Part shown: positions 7,290 to 17,699 of the stretch, piece by piece
How the letters are laid out: the number at the start of each line of letters is the position of its first letter
Numbering within the stretch: position 1 is the stretch's first letter
The notes under the pieces: model-generated
Database searches by the model: none
Told to the model about the DNA's origin: nothing
Seen by the model: only the letters and a program-made list of their open reading frames with translations
Program-made: the position numbers and the translations under genes
Assembly (NCBI GenBank): GCA_023417775.1
Contig: JAEZEJ010000152.1
Span: forward strand, 1-40,328
Direction of reading: 5' to 3'
DNA from: Actinomycetes bacterium
GTDB taxonomy: Bacteria; Actinomycetota; Actinomycetes; Propionibacteriales; Nocardioidaceae
DNA: 40,328 nucleotides

Positions 7290-8148
7290 GGAGACCTCCT
7301 CCGCCCCGCAGGCGGTGCGCAGGTCGCTGTCGCCGAGCCGTGCGGGCGACTTCACCACGTGTCCGCTGCTGTACCGCTTCCGGACGATCGATCGCCTGCC
7401 CGAGCCGGCGGATCCGGCCGCTGCCCGCGGCACGCTCGTGCACGCCGTGCTGGAGTCCCTGTTCGACATCCCTGCCGCCGAGCGCACCCTCGAGAGGGCC
7501 CGTGACCTGCTTCCCTCCCACTGGCATCAGCTCCGCGAGGAGGACCCGCGGCTCGTCGAGCTCTTCGAGAGCGGGGCCGATGCCGCGGCCGAGGCCGACT
7601 GGCTCACCTCGGCGGCCGATCTCCTGGGCTCCTATTTCAGCGTGGAGGACCCTCGCTGCCTCGAGCCGGCGGCCCGCGAGGAGCGGGTTGCGCACACCCT
7701 CGAGTCGGGTCTGACGCTGCAGGGCATCGTCGATCGGATCGACATCTCCCCCGACGGCCTCGTCCGGGTGGTCGACTACAAGACCGGCCGGTCACCGGGA
7801 CCGATGTTCGAGGACCGCGCCATGTCGCAGTTGAAGTTCTACGCCCTCGTGGTGTGGCGCGCCCGGGGAGTGCTGCCGACGCTGCTGCAGCTCTACTACC
7901 TCGCCGACCGGTCGGTCCTGTCCTATACGCCGACCGAGCAGGACCTGATCGTCACCGAGCGGCGGCTGACGGCGCTGTGGCAGGCCATCTCCGCCTCGAT
8001 CGAGCGTCAGGACTTCCGCCCCTCCCCCGGTCCGTTGTGCCGCTTCTGCGCCCATCAGGCCCTGTGCCCGGAGTTCGGCGGCACTCCGCCGGCCTTCCCC
8101 GAGCTTCAGTTGGTCGACGCGAGGGCCCAGAGCGAACCGGGCGTCTGA
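7246..8148 (+). CDS. Cas4/RecB-like PD-(D/E)XK nuclease with Fe-S cysteines
   Basis: A 300-residue nuclease of the PDDEXK_1 superfamily (RecB C-terminal/Cas4/AddB type), probably acting on DNA ends in repair. Motifs: SPSRAGDFTTCPLLYRF at 29-45 with C39, GTLVHAVLE with H66, GIVDRID with D163, and VVDYKTGR with D177 and K179. The C-terminal CRFCAHQALC has C265, C268 and C274. C39 plus the three C-terminal cysteines are the classical 4Fe-4S set. The ortholog by position in M. tuberculosis is Rv2119 (recalled). The first ~15 residues come from the 47-bp repeat and look non-conserved, so the functional start could be the internal ATG encoding MSGRV or later. Its 3' end overlaps the convergent HAD gene by 43 bp. 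Confidence 0.9.
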   Translation: MTERSEGTISMSGRVETSSAPQAVRRSLSPSRAGDFTTCPLLYRFRTIDRLPEPADPAAARGTLVHAVLESLFDIPAAERTLERARDLLPSHWHQLREEDPRLVELFESGADAAAEADWLTSAADLLGSYFSVEDPRCLEPAAREERVAHTLESGLTLQGIVDRIDISPDGLVRVVDYKTGRSPGPMFEDRAMSQLKFYALVVWRARGVLPTLLQLYYLADRSVLSYTPTEQDLIVTERRLTALWQAISASIERQDFRPSPGPLCRFCAHQALCPEFGGTPPAFPELQLVDARAQSEPGV

Positions 8149-8753
8149 CCGTCCAGGGAGCGCAGGATCGTCCGCCGGGCCGCCTCGGGTACATGGACGG
8201 CGTGGGGCACCGCCACCACGATGCAGCCGGCCGCATTCGCCGAGGTCGCCCCGGTCTTGGAGTCCTCGACCGCCAGACAGCGATCGGGCTCGACGCCGAG
8301 TCGCCGCGCGGCGAGCAGATAGGGCTCGGGGTGCGGCTTGGGGCGCTCGACGGCGTCTCCGCTCACCACCACGTCGAAGCCCAGGGCGTCGACCACCGGT
8401 GCGGCGATCGACGCATAGGACATCGTCACGAGCGCCTGGGGAACCCCGGCCTCGGCGAAGTCCCGCACCAGCTCCCTCGCCCCGGGCCGCCACGGCAGGC
8501 CCTCGGCGAGGCGGCTGCTCACCCGGGCCGCCATGTAGTCGACGATCTGCTCGGCCGTCATCGCCGAGTCCAGTCGACGCCGGATATAGGCGCCCGCCTC
8601 CAGCAGGCCGCTGCCGACCAGCGCCAGACTGTCCTCCTCCGTCCACGGCCGGTCGTGCTCGGCGGCGAGTTCGTGCTCGCTCTCGATCCAGAAGCGTTCG
8701 GTGTCGACGAGCGTGCCGTCCATGTCCCACAGGACTGCGTCAGGAAGTGTCAC
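8106..8753 (-). CDS. HAD-superfamily phosphatase / phosphomutase-like
   Basis: A 215-residue HAD hydrolase with an alpha-helical cap (subfamily IA, beta-phosphoglucomutase/GPH-like). It dephosphorylates or isomerises a small phosphate ester through a phospho-Asp; the substrate cannot be told. Motif I is WDMDGTLVDTE at 9-19 (D10 nucleophile, D12 acid/base), motif II the ALVTMSY stretch, motif III RPKPHPEPYLLAARRLG, and motif IV LAVEDSKTG. It starts at GTG 8751-8753, 6 nt after a TACGGT box. It converges on the RecB-like gene and overlaps its 3' end, and it is divergent from metH. Length and motifs are normal. Confidence 0.92.
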   Translation of the reverse strand: MTLPDAVLWDMDGTLVDTERFWIESEHELAAEHDRPWTEEDSLALVGSGLLEAGAYIRRRLDSAMTAEQIVDYMAARVSSRLAEGLPWRPGARELVRDFAEAGVPQALVTMSYASIAAPVVDALGFDVVVSGDAVERPKPHPEPYLLAARRLGVEPDRCLAVEDSKTGATSANAAGCIVVAVPHAVHVPEAARRTILRSLDGQTPGSLWALASTN

Positions 8754-8759
8754 CGGTCC

Positions 8760-8765
8760 ACCGTA
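8760..8765 (-). promoter_or_regulatory. -10 box for the HAD gene (leaderless-type)
   Basis: TACGGT on the minus strand ends 6 nt before the GTG at 8753. Confidence 0.5.
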
Positions 8766-8812
8766 TGATGTCCAGAGAACGAACGATCATCGTGGCCGAG
8801 GCGAGCCCGCCG

Positions 8813-8818
8813 TAGGCT
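8813..8818 (+). promoter_or_regulatory. Candidate -10 box for metH
   Basis: TAGGCT lies 35 nt before the metH GTG, giving a leader of about 29 nt with a weak GAGG 10 nt before the start. TATGAT at 8764-8769 is a second candidate. The 100-bp region is too short for a cobalamin riboswitch and shows none of its conserved boxes. Confidence 0.4.
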
Positions 8819-8853
8819 GGACGTACCTGTACTCCACCTGAGGTTCTGCCGCT

Positions 8854-11800
8854 GTGCCTGCCATCTTCCTTCCCTCATTGCTCCGACCCGACGCGACCGA
8901 GACCCTGCGCTCCCTCATGGCCGAGCGCATCCTGGTCCTCGATGGCGCGATGGGCACGGCGATCCAACGCGACCGGCCCGATGAGGCCGGCTACCGCGGT
9001 GAGCGATTCGCGGAGTGGACCTGTGATGTGGGCGGCAACAACGATCTGCTCACGCTCACCCAGCCCGATCTCATCGCCGGCATCCACCGCGAATACCTCG
9101 AGGCCGGCGCGGACATCATCGAGACCAATACCTTCAGCGCCAATGCCATCTCCCTGCGCGACTACGCGATGGTCGAGTTCGCCTATGAGCTCAACCACGA
9201 GTCGGCCCGGCTCGCCCGCGAGGCCGCCGACGCGGTCGCCGAGGAGACCGGCCGTCCGCGCTTCGTCGCCGGTGCCCTCGGCCCGACCACGCGCACAGCG
9301 TCCATCTCCCCCGATGTCAACGACCCGGGTGCGCGCAATGTCAGCTATGACGATCTGGTCGAGGCCTACTCCACGGCGGTCCGCGGCCTGGTCGACGGCG
9401 GCGCCGATCTGCTCTTCGTCGAGACCATCTTCGACACCCTCAACGCCAAGGCCGCGATCTTCGCGATCGAGACCGTGTTCGAGGAGTACGACCGACGCTG
9501 GCCGGTCGTGATCTCCGGCACCATCACGGATGCCTCGGGACGCACCCTGTCGGGGCAGACCGTCGAGGCCTTCTGGAACTCCATCCGTCACGTGCAGCCG
9601 CTGCTGGTGGGCCTCAACTGCGCCCTCGGCGCCAGTGAGATGCGACCCTATGTCGCCGAGCTGTCACGGATCGCCGACTGCCATGTCTCCTGCTATCCCA
9701 ATGCCGGTCTGCCGAATGCCTTCGGCGAGTACGACGAGCTGCCCGAGCAGACCGCGGCCGTGGTGCGCGAGTTCGCGGACAGCGGCTTCGTCAACGTCGT
9801 CGGTGGTTGCTGCGGCACCACACCCGGGCACATCGCCGAGATCGCCCGCCAGGTGACCGGCGTGACGCCCCGGGTCCCCGCGAGCCCCCGCCCCGCCCTG
9901 CGGCTGTCCGGCCTCGAGCCCTTCGTCGTCGACGAGGACTCGCTCTTCGTCAACATCGGCGAGCGCACCAATATCACCGGCTCGGCGCGCTTCCGCCGGC
10001 TGATCAAGGACGACGACTACCCCACCGCGCTGGAGGTGGCGCGCCAGCAGGTCGAGAACGGCGCGCAGGTCATCGACGTCAACATGGACGAGGGCATGAT
10101 CGACGGCGTCGCCGCGATGGACCGCTTCGGGAAGCTGATCGCCTCCGAGCCCGATATCAGCCGCGTGCCGGTGATGGTCGACTCCTCGAAGTGGGAGGTC
10201 ATCGAGACCGGCCTGAAGACCATCCAGGGCAAGCCGATCGTCAACTCGATCTCCATGAAGGAGGGCGAGGAGAAGTTCATCCGCGAGGCACGACTCTGCC
10301 GGCGCTACGGGGCCGCCGTCGTGGTGATGGCCTTCGACGAGGACGGTCAGGCCGACAACCTCCAGCGCCGCCAGGAGATCTGCGGGCGGGCCTACCGGAT
10401 CCTCACCGAGGAGGTCGGCTTCCCGGCCGAGGACATCATCTTCGATCCGAATGTCTTCGCGGTCGCCACCGGCATCGAGGAGCATGCCCAGTACGGGGTC
10501 GACTTCATCGAGGCGACCCGCTGGATCAAGCAGAACCTCCCGCACGCGCTCGTCTCCGGGGGCGTCTCCAATGTGTCCTTCTCCTTCCGCGGCAACAATG
10601 CGGTCCGCGAGGCGATCCATGCGGTCTTCCTCTACCACGCGGTCGCCGCCGGACTCGACATGGGCATCGTCAACGCGGGCGCCCTCGTGCCCTACGACAC
10701 CGTCGACGAGAAGCTCCGCGAGCGCATCGAGGATGTCATCCTCAATCGTCGCGAGGACGCCACCGAGCGGCTGCTGGAGATCGCCGGCGACTATGCCGGC
10801 ACCGGCGAGAAGGCCGAGGCGGCCACCGAGGAGTGGCGCGAGCTCCCGGTGGACGAGCGCATCACCCACGCCCTCGTCAAGGGCATCGACGCCCACGTCG
10901 AGGCCGACACCGAGGAGTTGCGGCAGCTCATCGAGGAGCGCGGCGGACAGCCGATCGAGGTCATCGAGGGCCCCCTCATGGGCGGCATGAATGTCGTCGG
11001 CGATCTCTTCGGCTCGGGCAAGATGTTCCTGCCGCAGGTGGTCAAGTCGGCCCGCGTCATGAAGAAGGCGGTCGCCTATCTGATTCCCTTCATCGAGGCC
11101 GGCAAGAGCGAAGAGGACGCCGGTCGCAGCAATGGCACGGTCGTCATGGCGACGGTCAAGGGCGATGTGCACGATATCGGCAAGAACATCGTCGGCGTCG
11201 TGCTGCAGTGCAATAACTACGATGTCATCGATCTCGGGGTCATGGTGCCCGCGCAGAAGATCCTCGACGCGGCCAAGGAGCACCACGCCGACATCATCGG
11301 GCTCTCGGGGCTCATCACGCCGTCCCTCGACGAGATGGAGGGCTTCGCCGCCGAGATGCAGCGCCAGGGGCTCGACATCCCCCTGTTGATCGGCGGCGCG
11401 ACCACCTCGCGGGCCCACACCGCGGTCAAGGTCTCGCAGAAGTACGACGGTCCGGTGGTGTGGGTCAAGGACGCCTCGCGCTCGGTGCCCGTCGTGGCGA
11501 ACCTCCTCTCCGAGGAGCGTCGCGGCACGCTGCTGGCCGAGATCGAGGCCGACTACGCCTCGCTGCGCGAGCGCCATGCCGCCAAGCGCGGCGGCCGGCC
11601 GATCCTGCCGTTGGCCGATGCCCGTGCCGATGCCAGCCCGCTGGACTGGAGCGACTATGTCCCTCCGGTCCCCGCCACGCCGGGTGTCCACGTGCTCTCG
11701 GACTATCCGCTCGATGAGCTGCGGGACTATATCGACTGGCAGCCCTTCTTCAATGCCTGGGAGATGAAGGGATCCTTCCCCGATATCCTCAACAATCCTG

Positions 11801-12591
11801 CGAGCGGCGAGGCCGCCCGCAGGCTCTGGGACGATGCCCAGCGCATGCTCGATCAGCTCATCGAGGAGCGGTGGATCAGCGCCAATGGGGTCTTCGGGCT
11901 GTTCCCGGCCGCGGCGGTCGGCGACTCGACCGAGGTGTACGCCGATGAGGACCGCACCGAGGTCCTCGCGACCCTGCACCATCTGCGTCAGCAGACCGAG
12001 CACCGGGCCGGCATCCCGCATCGTTCGCTCGCGGACTTCATCGCCCCGCGCGACTCCGGGCTCGCCGACCATGTCGGTGCCTTCGCGGTCACCGCCGGCC
12101 TCGGCAGCTCCGACAAGGTGGCGCAGTTCAAGGCCGAGCTCGACGACTACAGCGCCATCCTGCTCGAATCCCTCGCCGATCGGCTCGCGGAGGCCTTCGC
12201 CGAGCGCCTGCACGAGCGCGTCCGGACGGAGTTCTGGGGCTACTCCCCCGACGAGAAGCTCACCAACACCGAGCTGATCAAGGAGCAGTACGACGGGATC
12301 CGCCCGGCGCCGGGCTACCCCGCCTGCCCTGAGCACACCGAGAAGCAGACACTGTGGGAGCTGCTCGATGTCGAGTCCGCGACCGGTATCGAGCTCACCG
12401 AGAGTATGGCGATGTGGCCGGGAGCCTCGGTCAGCGGCTGGTACTTCTCCCATCCGCAGTCTCAGTACTTCGTGCTGGGCAGGATCGGACGCGATCAGGT
12501 CGAGGACTACGCGGCCCGCAAGGGCTGGACGATGGCCGAGGCCGAGCGCTGGCTCTCGCCGAATCTCGGCTACCAGCCCGACGAGGACTGA
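8854..12591 (+). CDS. metH: Cobalamin-dependent methionine synthase MetH
   Basis: Transfers a methyl group from methyltetrahydrofolate to homocysteine through enzyme-bound methylcobalamin; last step of methionine synthesis, cytoplasmic. The 1245-residue protein has all four modules. Homocysteine-binding is about 15-335 (ILVLDGAMGTAIQ at the start, zinc ligands C256 in GLNCALGAS and C319/C320 in GGCCGTT). Pterin-binding is about 350-640 (NIGERTNITGS). Cobalamin-binding is about 660-890 with the axial histidine H773 in DVHDIGKNIVG. The reactivation/AdoMet-binding domain is about 930-1245 with RPAPGYPACPEH from 1150. Start is the GTG at 8854; the internal ATG at 8917 just before ILVLDGAMG is the alternative. 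Cobalamin dependence fits the bluB gene at 17.0-17.7 kb. Confidence 0.98.
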   Translation: MPAIFLPSLLRPDATETLRSLMAERILVLDGAMGTAIQRDRPDEAGYRGERFAEWTCDVGGNNDLLTLTQPDLIAGIHREYLEAGADIIETNTFSANAISLRDYAMVEFAYELNHESARLAREAADAVAEETGRPRFVAGALGPTTRTASISPDVNDPGARNVSYDDLVEAYSTAVRGLVDGGADLLFVETIFDTLNAKAAIFAIETVFEEYDRRWPVVISGTITDASGRTLSGQTVEAFWNSIRHVQPLLVGLNCALGASEMRPYVAELSRIADCHVSCYPNAGLPNAFGEYDELPEQTAAVVREFADSGFVNVVGGCCGTTPGHIAEIARQVTGVTPRVPASPRPALRLSGLEPFVVDEDSLFVNIGERTNITGSARFRRLIKDDDYPTALEVARQQVENGAQVIDVNMDEGMIDGVAAMDRFGKLIASEPDISRVPVMVDSSKWEVIETGLKTIQGKPIVNSISMKEGEEKFIREARLCRRYGAAVVVMAFDEDGQADNLQRRQEICGRAYRILTEEVGFPAEDIIFDPNVFAVATGIEEHAQYGVDFIEATRWIKQNLPHALVSGGVSNVSFSFRGNNAVREAIHAVFLYHAVAAGLDMGIVNAGALVPYDTVDEKLRERIEDVILNRREDATERLLEIAGDYAGTGEKAEAATEEWRELPVDERITHALVKGIDAHVEADTEELRQLIEERGGQPIEVIEGPLMGGMNVVGDLFGSGKMFLPQVVKSARVMKKAVAYLIPFIEAGKSEEDAGRSNGTVVMATVKGDVHDIGKNIVGVVLQCNNYDVIDLGVMVPAQKILDAAKEHHADIIGLSGLITPSLDEMEGFAAEMQRQGLDIPLLIGGATTSRAHTAVKVSQKYDGPVVWVKDASRSVPVVANLLSEERRGTLLAEIEADYASLRERHAAKRGGRPILPLADARADASPLDWSDYVPPVPATPGVHVLSDYPLDELRDYIDWQPFFNAWEMKGSFPDILNNPASGEAARRLWDDAQRMLDQLIEERWISANGVFGLFPAAAVGDSTEVYADEDRTEVLATLHHLRQQTEHRAGIPHRSLADFIAPRDSGLADHVGAFAVTAGLGSSDKVAQFKAELDDYSAILLESLADRLAEAFAERLHERVRTEFWGYSPDEKLTNTELIKEQYDGIRPAPGYPACPEHTEKQTLWELLDVESATGIELTESMAMWPGASVSGWYFSHPQSQYFVLGRIGRDQVEDYAARKGWTMAEAERWLSPNLGYQPDED

Positions 12592-12623
12592 ACGTCGTGC
12601 GTGAGTCTGCGGCGCGCACGGCC

Positions 12624-12629
12624 TAGGCT
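12624..12629 (+). promoter_or_regulatory. -10 box for the PAC2 gene (leaderless-type)
   Basis: TAGGCT ends 6 nt before the GTG at 12636. It lies in the 44-bp gap after metH, so the PAC2 gene can be transcribed separately. Confidence 0.55.
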
Positions 12630-12635
12630 GAGCTC

Positions 12636-13478
12636 GTGACTGCGAATCCGAGCGAGACCTTGCGCGATCCGTGGCTCGTCGCCGCCTTCGAGGGCTGGAA
12701 CGACGCCGCGGACGCGTCGACCGACGTGATCGCCCATCTCATCGACGAGTGGGATGCCGAGGTCTATGCGGAGTTCGACGGTGACGACTACTACGACTTC
12801 CAGGAGACGCGGCCGGTCATCCGCGGCAGTGACCAGGACCGACGCATCGACTGGCCCACCCCGACGGTCTATCTGGCGAGGCCGCCGCACGGCGACCGCG
12901 ACGTGCTGCTCCTGAGGGCGCCCGAGCCGCACCTGCGCTGGCGGGCCTTCACCCGCGCGATCCTGGAACTCGCGACGATGTCCGGTGCCCGCGACATCGT
13001 GTGCCTCGGCGCGCTGCTGGCCGACACACCGCATACCCGCACCGTGCCCGTGACGGGATCGTCGACCTCGTCGACCATCACCGACAAGCTGTCGATCGCC
13101 TCATCGAACTACAGCGGACCGGTCGGTATCACCGGGGTCGTCGCCCACGAGGCCGCGACGGCCGGCTTCGGTTCCACCTCGCTGTGGGCCGCCGTGCCGC
13201 ACTATCTCGCCGAACCTCCCTGCCCCAAGGCCACCTTCGCGCTGCTCGGCGCTTTGGAGGACACGCTCGGCACCCCGCTCCCCGAGGGCGAGCTCGGCGA
13301 GCTCGCCGCTGCGTGGCAGCGCGGGGCCGACGAGATCGCCCAGCAGGACCTCGAGATCGCCGAGTACGTGCAGTCCCTGGAGGAGGAGCACGATGCCGGC
13401 GGCACCCCGGAGACCTCCGGTGACGCGATCGCGCGGGAGTTCGAGCGCTACCTGCGCCGACGCGATCTCGGCTCCTAG
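12636..13478 (+). CDS. PAC2-family protein (proteasome assembly chaperone-like fold)
   Basis: A 280-residue PAC2-family (COG2047-type) protein. The fold is shared with eukaryotic proteasome assembly chaperone 2 and archaeal relatives, but its bacterial function is not settled. Seen: the N-terminal VAAFEGWNDAADASTDVIAHL, a central LELATMSGARDIVCLGALLAD, GVVAHEAATAGFGSTSLWAAVPHY cut here to its key residues GFGSTSLWAAVPHYLA, and an acidic, helical C terminus ending FERYLRRRDLGS. No enzyme motifs. It lies 44 bp after metH on the same strand with its own -10 box, and converges on mgtE. From memory the M. tuberculosis counterpart is Rv2125, also near metH and within about 15 kb of the proteasome operon, which makes a proteasome link worth testing. 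Confidence 0.88.
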   Translation: MTANPSETLRDPWLVAAFEGWNDAADASTDVIAHLIDEWDAEVYAEFDGDDYYDFQETRPVIRGSDQDRRIDWPTPTVYLARPPHGDRDVLLLRAPEPHLRWRAFTRAILELATMSGARDIVCLGALLADTPHTRTVPVTGSSTSSTITDKLSIASSNYSGPVGITGVVAHEAATAGFGSTSLWAAVPHYLAEPPCPKATFALLGALEDTLGTPLPEGELGELAAAWQRGADEIAQQDLEIAEYVQSLEEEHDAGGTPETSGDAIAREFERYLRRRDLGS

Positions 13479-13495
13479 GCCGCGTCGCCGGGGTC

Positions 13496-14826
13496 TCAGA
13501 GACCGAGCACGGCGGAGGCGATGAGGAAGTAGACCACGAGCCCCGAAGCATCGCAGAAGGTCGAGATGAAGGGCGTCGAGAACACCGCCGGATCGGCGTG
13601 CAGCGTGCGCGCGACCAGCGGCATGCAGCCCCCGACCGCGGCCGCGATGGTGCAGACCGAGACGAGGGTCAGTCCGATGACCAGGCCGAGGTCGAAGCCG
13701 TAGACCAGCCCCGCGAGCACGAAGCCCAAGGTCCCGAGCAGGACACCCATCAGCAGTCCGACGGCCGACTCCCGCAGGAAGATGCGGCGCACATCGCGGG
13801 TGCGCACATCGCCGAGGGCGAGGGCACGGGTGACCGTCGTGGCCGCCTGGGCGCCCGTATTGCCCGCCGTGCCGGTCAACAAGGGGATGAACAGGGCGAG
13901 TGTGACGACCTGTTCCAGCTGCCCCTCGAAGAGCTCCAGCACCTGCACCGTGAGGATCGCCGAGATCGCGAGCACCAGGAGCCAGACCACCCGCGACCGG
14001 GCGAGCCGCACGACCGAGGTCGCCAGATAGGGCCGGGCGAGCGGCTCCGTGGCGCCGCTGCGCGCCGCATCCGTGCCCGCCTCGTCGGCGAGGATCTCCC
14101 GGGCCGACTCGAGAGTCACGACGCCGACGACCCGCTCCTCCTCATCGACCACCGCGGTGACAGCCGCCGCCGAGTCGACGACCTGGACCGCGGCGTGTTC
14201 GACATCGTCGTGCACATGCAGCGCCACGGCCCGCCGCCGCAGATCGGCCACCGGCGCGTCCAGGTCGGCACGCAGCAGATCCCCGAGATCGATCATGCCG
14301 AGGAGGATGCGCTCGGGCGTGCACAGGGGTAGCGCCGCCAGCGAGTCCGTCGGGATCGGTGTGGACCGCACGCGGCGCAAGGACTCGCGCACCGAGTCTC
14401 CGGGGTGCAAGAGCACCAGCTCGGGTGACATCCGCCTGCCGATCGACCGCGGCGGATAGCCCAGGACGACACCGGTCAGCTGCTGCTCGGCGCCGGACAG
14501 CCCGCGCATCAGACGCGAGGCCACCGCGGCGGGCACCTCGTCCAGCACCTCGACGCGCTCCTCGGGGTCGAGCTCCTCGAAGAGCCCGCGCACCTCGTCA
14601 TCGCGCAGCTCGCCGATCAGCTCGGCCTGCAGCTCGGCGTCGAGGGACTCGAACACCGCCATGGCGGCGTCCTTGTCCAGGAGCCGGAAGACGACGGCCC
14701 GGTAGCCGGCGGGCAGCCGCTCGACGATGGAGAGCGATTGGGCGATGCCGAGGCTGTCGAGGGCATGCGAGATCGCCGGCAGATCCCCTGCGTCGACGAG
14801 CTCGGTGAGCTGCTCGGGCGTGGGCG

Positions 14827-14830
<4 letters not shown>
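13496..14830 (-). CDS. mgtE: MgtE-family magnesium channel/transporter
   Basis: A dimeric Mg2+-gated Mg2+ channel of the inner membrane. The 444 residues show the MgtE N domain at about 20-125 (helical repeats such as LIGELRDDEVRGLFEELDPEE), a CBS pair at about 140-255 (VVGVVTLESAREIL), and a membrane domain from about 275 with five helices. The first loop contains PLLTGTAGNTGAQAATTVTR and the last helix FCDASGLVVYF with D427, matching the pore aspartate of Thermus MgtE. The ATG overlaps the mshC TGA by 4 nt (ATGA, 14827-14830), so it is coupled to mycothiol ligase synthesis. It converges on the PAC2 gene with a 17-bp gap. Confidence 0.95.
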
Positions 14831-16056
<1,226 letters not shown>

Positions 16057-16062
16057 GAGTCG

Positions 16063-16068
16063 AGCGTA
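16063..16068 (-). promoter_or_regulatory. -10 box for mshC (leaderless-type)
   Basis: TACGCT on the minus strand ends 6 nt before the mshC ATG. It decides the mshC start over longer alternatives. Confidence 0.6.
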
Positions 16069-16074
16069 TCCGGG

Positions 16075-16080
16075 CACAAT
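16075..16080 (+). promoter_or_regulatory. Candidate -10 box for corA
   Basis: CACAAT ends 6 nt before the GTG at 16087. It keeps A at position 2 and T at position 6 but has C at position 1. It sits 6 bp from the mshC -10 on the other strand, so the two divergent transcripts start within about 30 bp of each other. Confidence 0.4.
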
Positions 16081-16086
16081 GAGCGA

Positions 16087-17055
16087 GTGATCATCGACTG
16101 CGCGATCTACCGCGACGGCAGCCGGAGCCGCACCGTCGATCCCGACGACGGCGCCCAGGGTATCGCCGCGGCGGTCGAATCCCTCGCCCATGGTGAGTCC
16201 GTGTGGATCGGCGTCAAGGATCCGTCACCCGACGAGATCGAGAGCCTCGGACGGGAGCTGCGATTGCATCCCGTGGTGATCGACGACATCCTCGAGCCCC
16301 ACCAGCGACCCAAGATCGACCGCTACCGCGACTATCTCCTGGTCTCCCTCCGCGGTGTCAGCTACGCCGATGACGAGGTCGAGACCCATGAGGTCGACAT
16401 CTGCCTGAGCGAACGCTTCGTCCTGACGGTGCGGCACGGCGGGCCGTCCCTCTCGCAGGCTCAGGCCGATCTCGAGGACGACCATGACCGGCTCCGCCAC
16501 GGGCCCGTGTCGGTGCTGCACGCCGTGCTCGATGTCGTCGTCGACGGTTACGGCGATGTCGCCGCGGAGTTGGAGACCGATGTCGAGGAGGTCGAGGTCT
16601 CGGTGTTCTCCGAGGAGCGCACGCGTGACTCGAACCGCATCTACCGGCTCAAGCGCGAGTCGCTGGAGTACCGCCGGGCGGTCCTGCCGTTGCGTGAGCC
16701 CCTCGCGCGCCTCGTCGACACGATGGAGCCGCGCGAGGCCCGACCCTATTTCCGGGATGTCTCCGAGCACCTCCAGCGCGCCCTGGACGCCATCGAGGCC
16801 GTCGACAGCCTGCTCGACAACGCCCTGTCGGCCCACCTCGCGCAGCTCTCGATCCAGCAGAACGACGATATGCGCAAGCTGACGGCCGGCGCGGCCCTCT
16901 TCGCGATCCCGACCGCCATCGCGGGTATCTACGGGATGAACTTCCACGACATGCCCGAACTGCGCTGGCCCTTCGGCTATCCGCTGGTATTGGGGATCAT
17001 GGCCCTCGCCTGCGGCTATGCCTATCTGCGGTTCAAACGTTCGGGATGGTTGTAG
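16087..17055 (+). CDS. corA: CorA-family magnesium/cobalt channel
   Basis: A pentameric divalent-cation (Mg2+, Co2+) channel. The 322 residues have the cytoplasmic alpha/beta funnel (about 1-150), the long stalk helix (about 150-265), and two C-terminal helices with the signature YGMNF (G283 M284 N285) between them. It ends in the short basic tail FKRSGWL. The frame is open far upstream, over mshC, but GTG 16087 gives a family-length protein and lies 6 nt after a -10-like box. It is divergent from mshC-mgtE, so two different Mg2+ transport families lie on either side of mshC. Its 3' end overlaps bluB by 23 bp in convergent orientation. Confidence 0.95.
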   Translation: MIIDCAIYRDGSRSRTVDPDDGAQGIAAAVESLAHGESVWIGVKDPSPDEIESLGRELRLHPVVIDDILEPHQRPKIDRYRDYLLVSLRGVSYADDEVETHEVDICLSERFVLTVRHGGPSLSQAQADLEDDHDRLRHGPVSVLHAVLDVVVDGYGDVAAELETDVEEVEVSVFSEERTRDSNRIYRLKRESLEYRRAVLPLREPLARLVDTMEPREARPYFRDVSEHLQRALDAIEAVDSLLDNALSAHLAQLSIQQNDDMRKLTAGAALFAIPTAIAGIYGMNFHDMPELRWPFGYPLVLGIMALACGYAYLRFKRSGWL

Positions 17056-17692
17056 GCCAGCGGTTCTCGGCGACCAGCTCGTCGAGCGGACGGGCGACCG
17101 TCCACCCCGTCTCCTCCAGCATCGGGCGCGGGTAGAACTCCTCCACCGGGCCCAGGCAGAGCACGGCGATCGGCTCGGCGCCCGCGGGGAAGTCCAGCAG
17201 TGTGGCGAGCCGGTCGGGATCGAAGAGCGATACCCAGCCCATCCCCAAGCCCTCTGCCCGCGCCGCGAGCCACAGGTTCTGGATGGCGCAGGAGGCCGAG
17301 GCCAGGTCCATGTGCGGCATGGTGCGCCGGCCGAAGACGTGGCCTTCGCGGTCCTCGGTCAGGGCCACCACCAGCAGCTCGGCGCAGTCCGCGATGCCTT
17401 CGACCTTGAGCCGGGAGAACTCGGCGCCGCGCTCTCCCAGCACCTCGGCCGTCCGCTCGGTCTCCTCGCGGACGAGATCCCCGATCGAGGCCCGCAGCCG
17501 TCGATCGGTGATCCGACAGAAGCGCCACGGCTGCATCAGCCCGACGCTCGGCGCCCGGTGCGCGGCCGCGAGCAGACGCTGCAGCGTCTCATCGGCGACC
17601 TCTCCCCCGGCGAAATGACGCATATCGCGTCGCTCGGCGATCACCCGGTACACGGCCTCGCGGTCCGCCGCGGGATAGCGGTGTCGGCTCAT
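17033..17692 (-). CDS. bluB: 5,6-dimethylbenzimidazole synthase BluB (nitroreductase fold)
   Basis: BluB breaks down reduced FMN with oxygen to make 5,6-dimethylbenzimidazole, the lower axial ligand of cobalamin. The 219-residue protein has the nitroreductase fold with BluB-specific segments: RRDMRHF at 21-27, APSVGLMQPWRF at 47-58, RRTMPHMDLASASCAIQNLW, GLGMGWVSLFDPDRL, and the C-terminal PVEEFYPRPMLEETGW. Ordinary nitroreductases have a different middle. The ATG lies 7 nt after the uppP stop, so the two are probably co-transcribed. The link is to metH at 8.9-12.6 kb, the B12-dependent enzyme in the same window. The alternative is a generic FMN nitroreductase. Confidence 0.82.
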   Translation of the reverse strand: MSRHRYPAADREAVYRVIAERRDMRHFAGGEVADETLQRLLAAAHRAPSVGLMQPWRFCRITDRRLRASIGDLVREETERTAEVLGERGAEFSRLKVEGIADCAELLVVALTEDREGHVFGRRTMPHMDLASASCAIQNLWLAARAEGLGMGWVSLFDPDRLATLLDFPAGAEPIAVLCLGPVEEFYPRPMLEETGWTVARPLDELVAENRWPTTIPNV

Positions 17693-17699
17693 CGGTCGA

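Noticed and set aside
8770..8815. Third copy of the 47-bp start element near GAACGAACGATCATCGTG
   Set aside because: Only short scattered matches; the mirror core GAGCGAAGCGAG is absent.
8754..8853. Possible cobalamin or SAM riboswitch before metH
   Set aside because: Only 100 bp between divergent genes and none of the conserved B12-box or SAM core sequences are seen.
9664..12453. 929-codon open frame antisense to metH
   Set aside because: It mirrors metH codons in high-GC DNA, has low-complexity Gly/Asp/Leu composition and no recognisable domain; metH is complete on the other strand.
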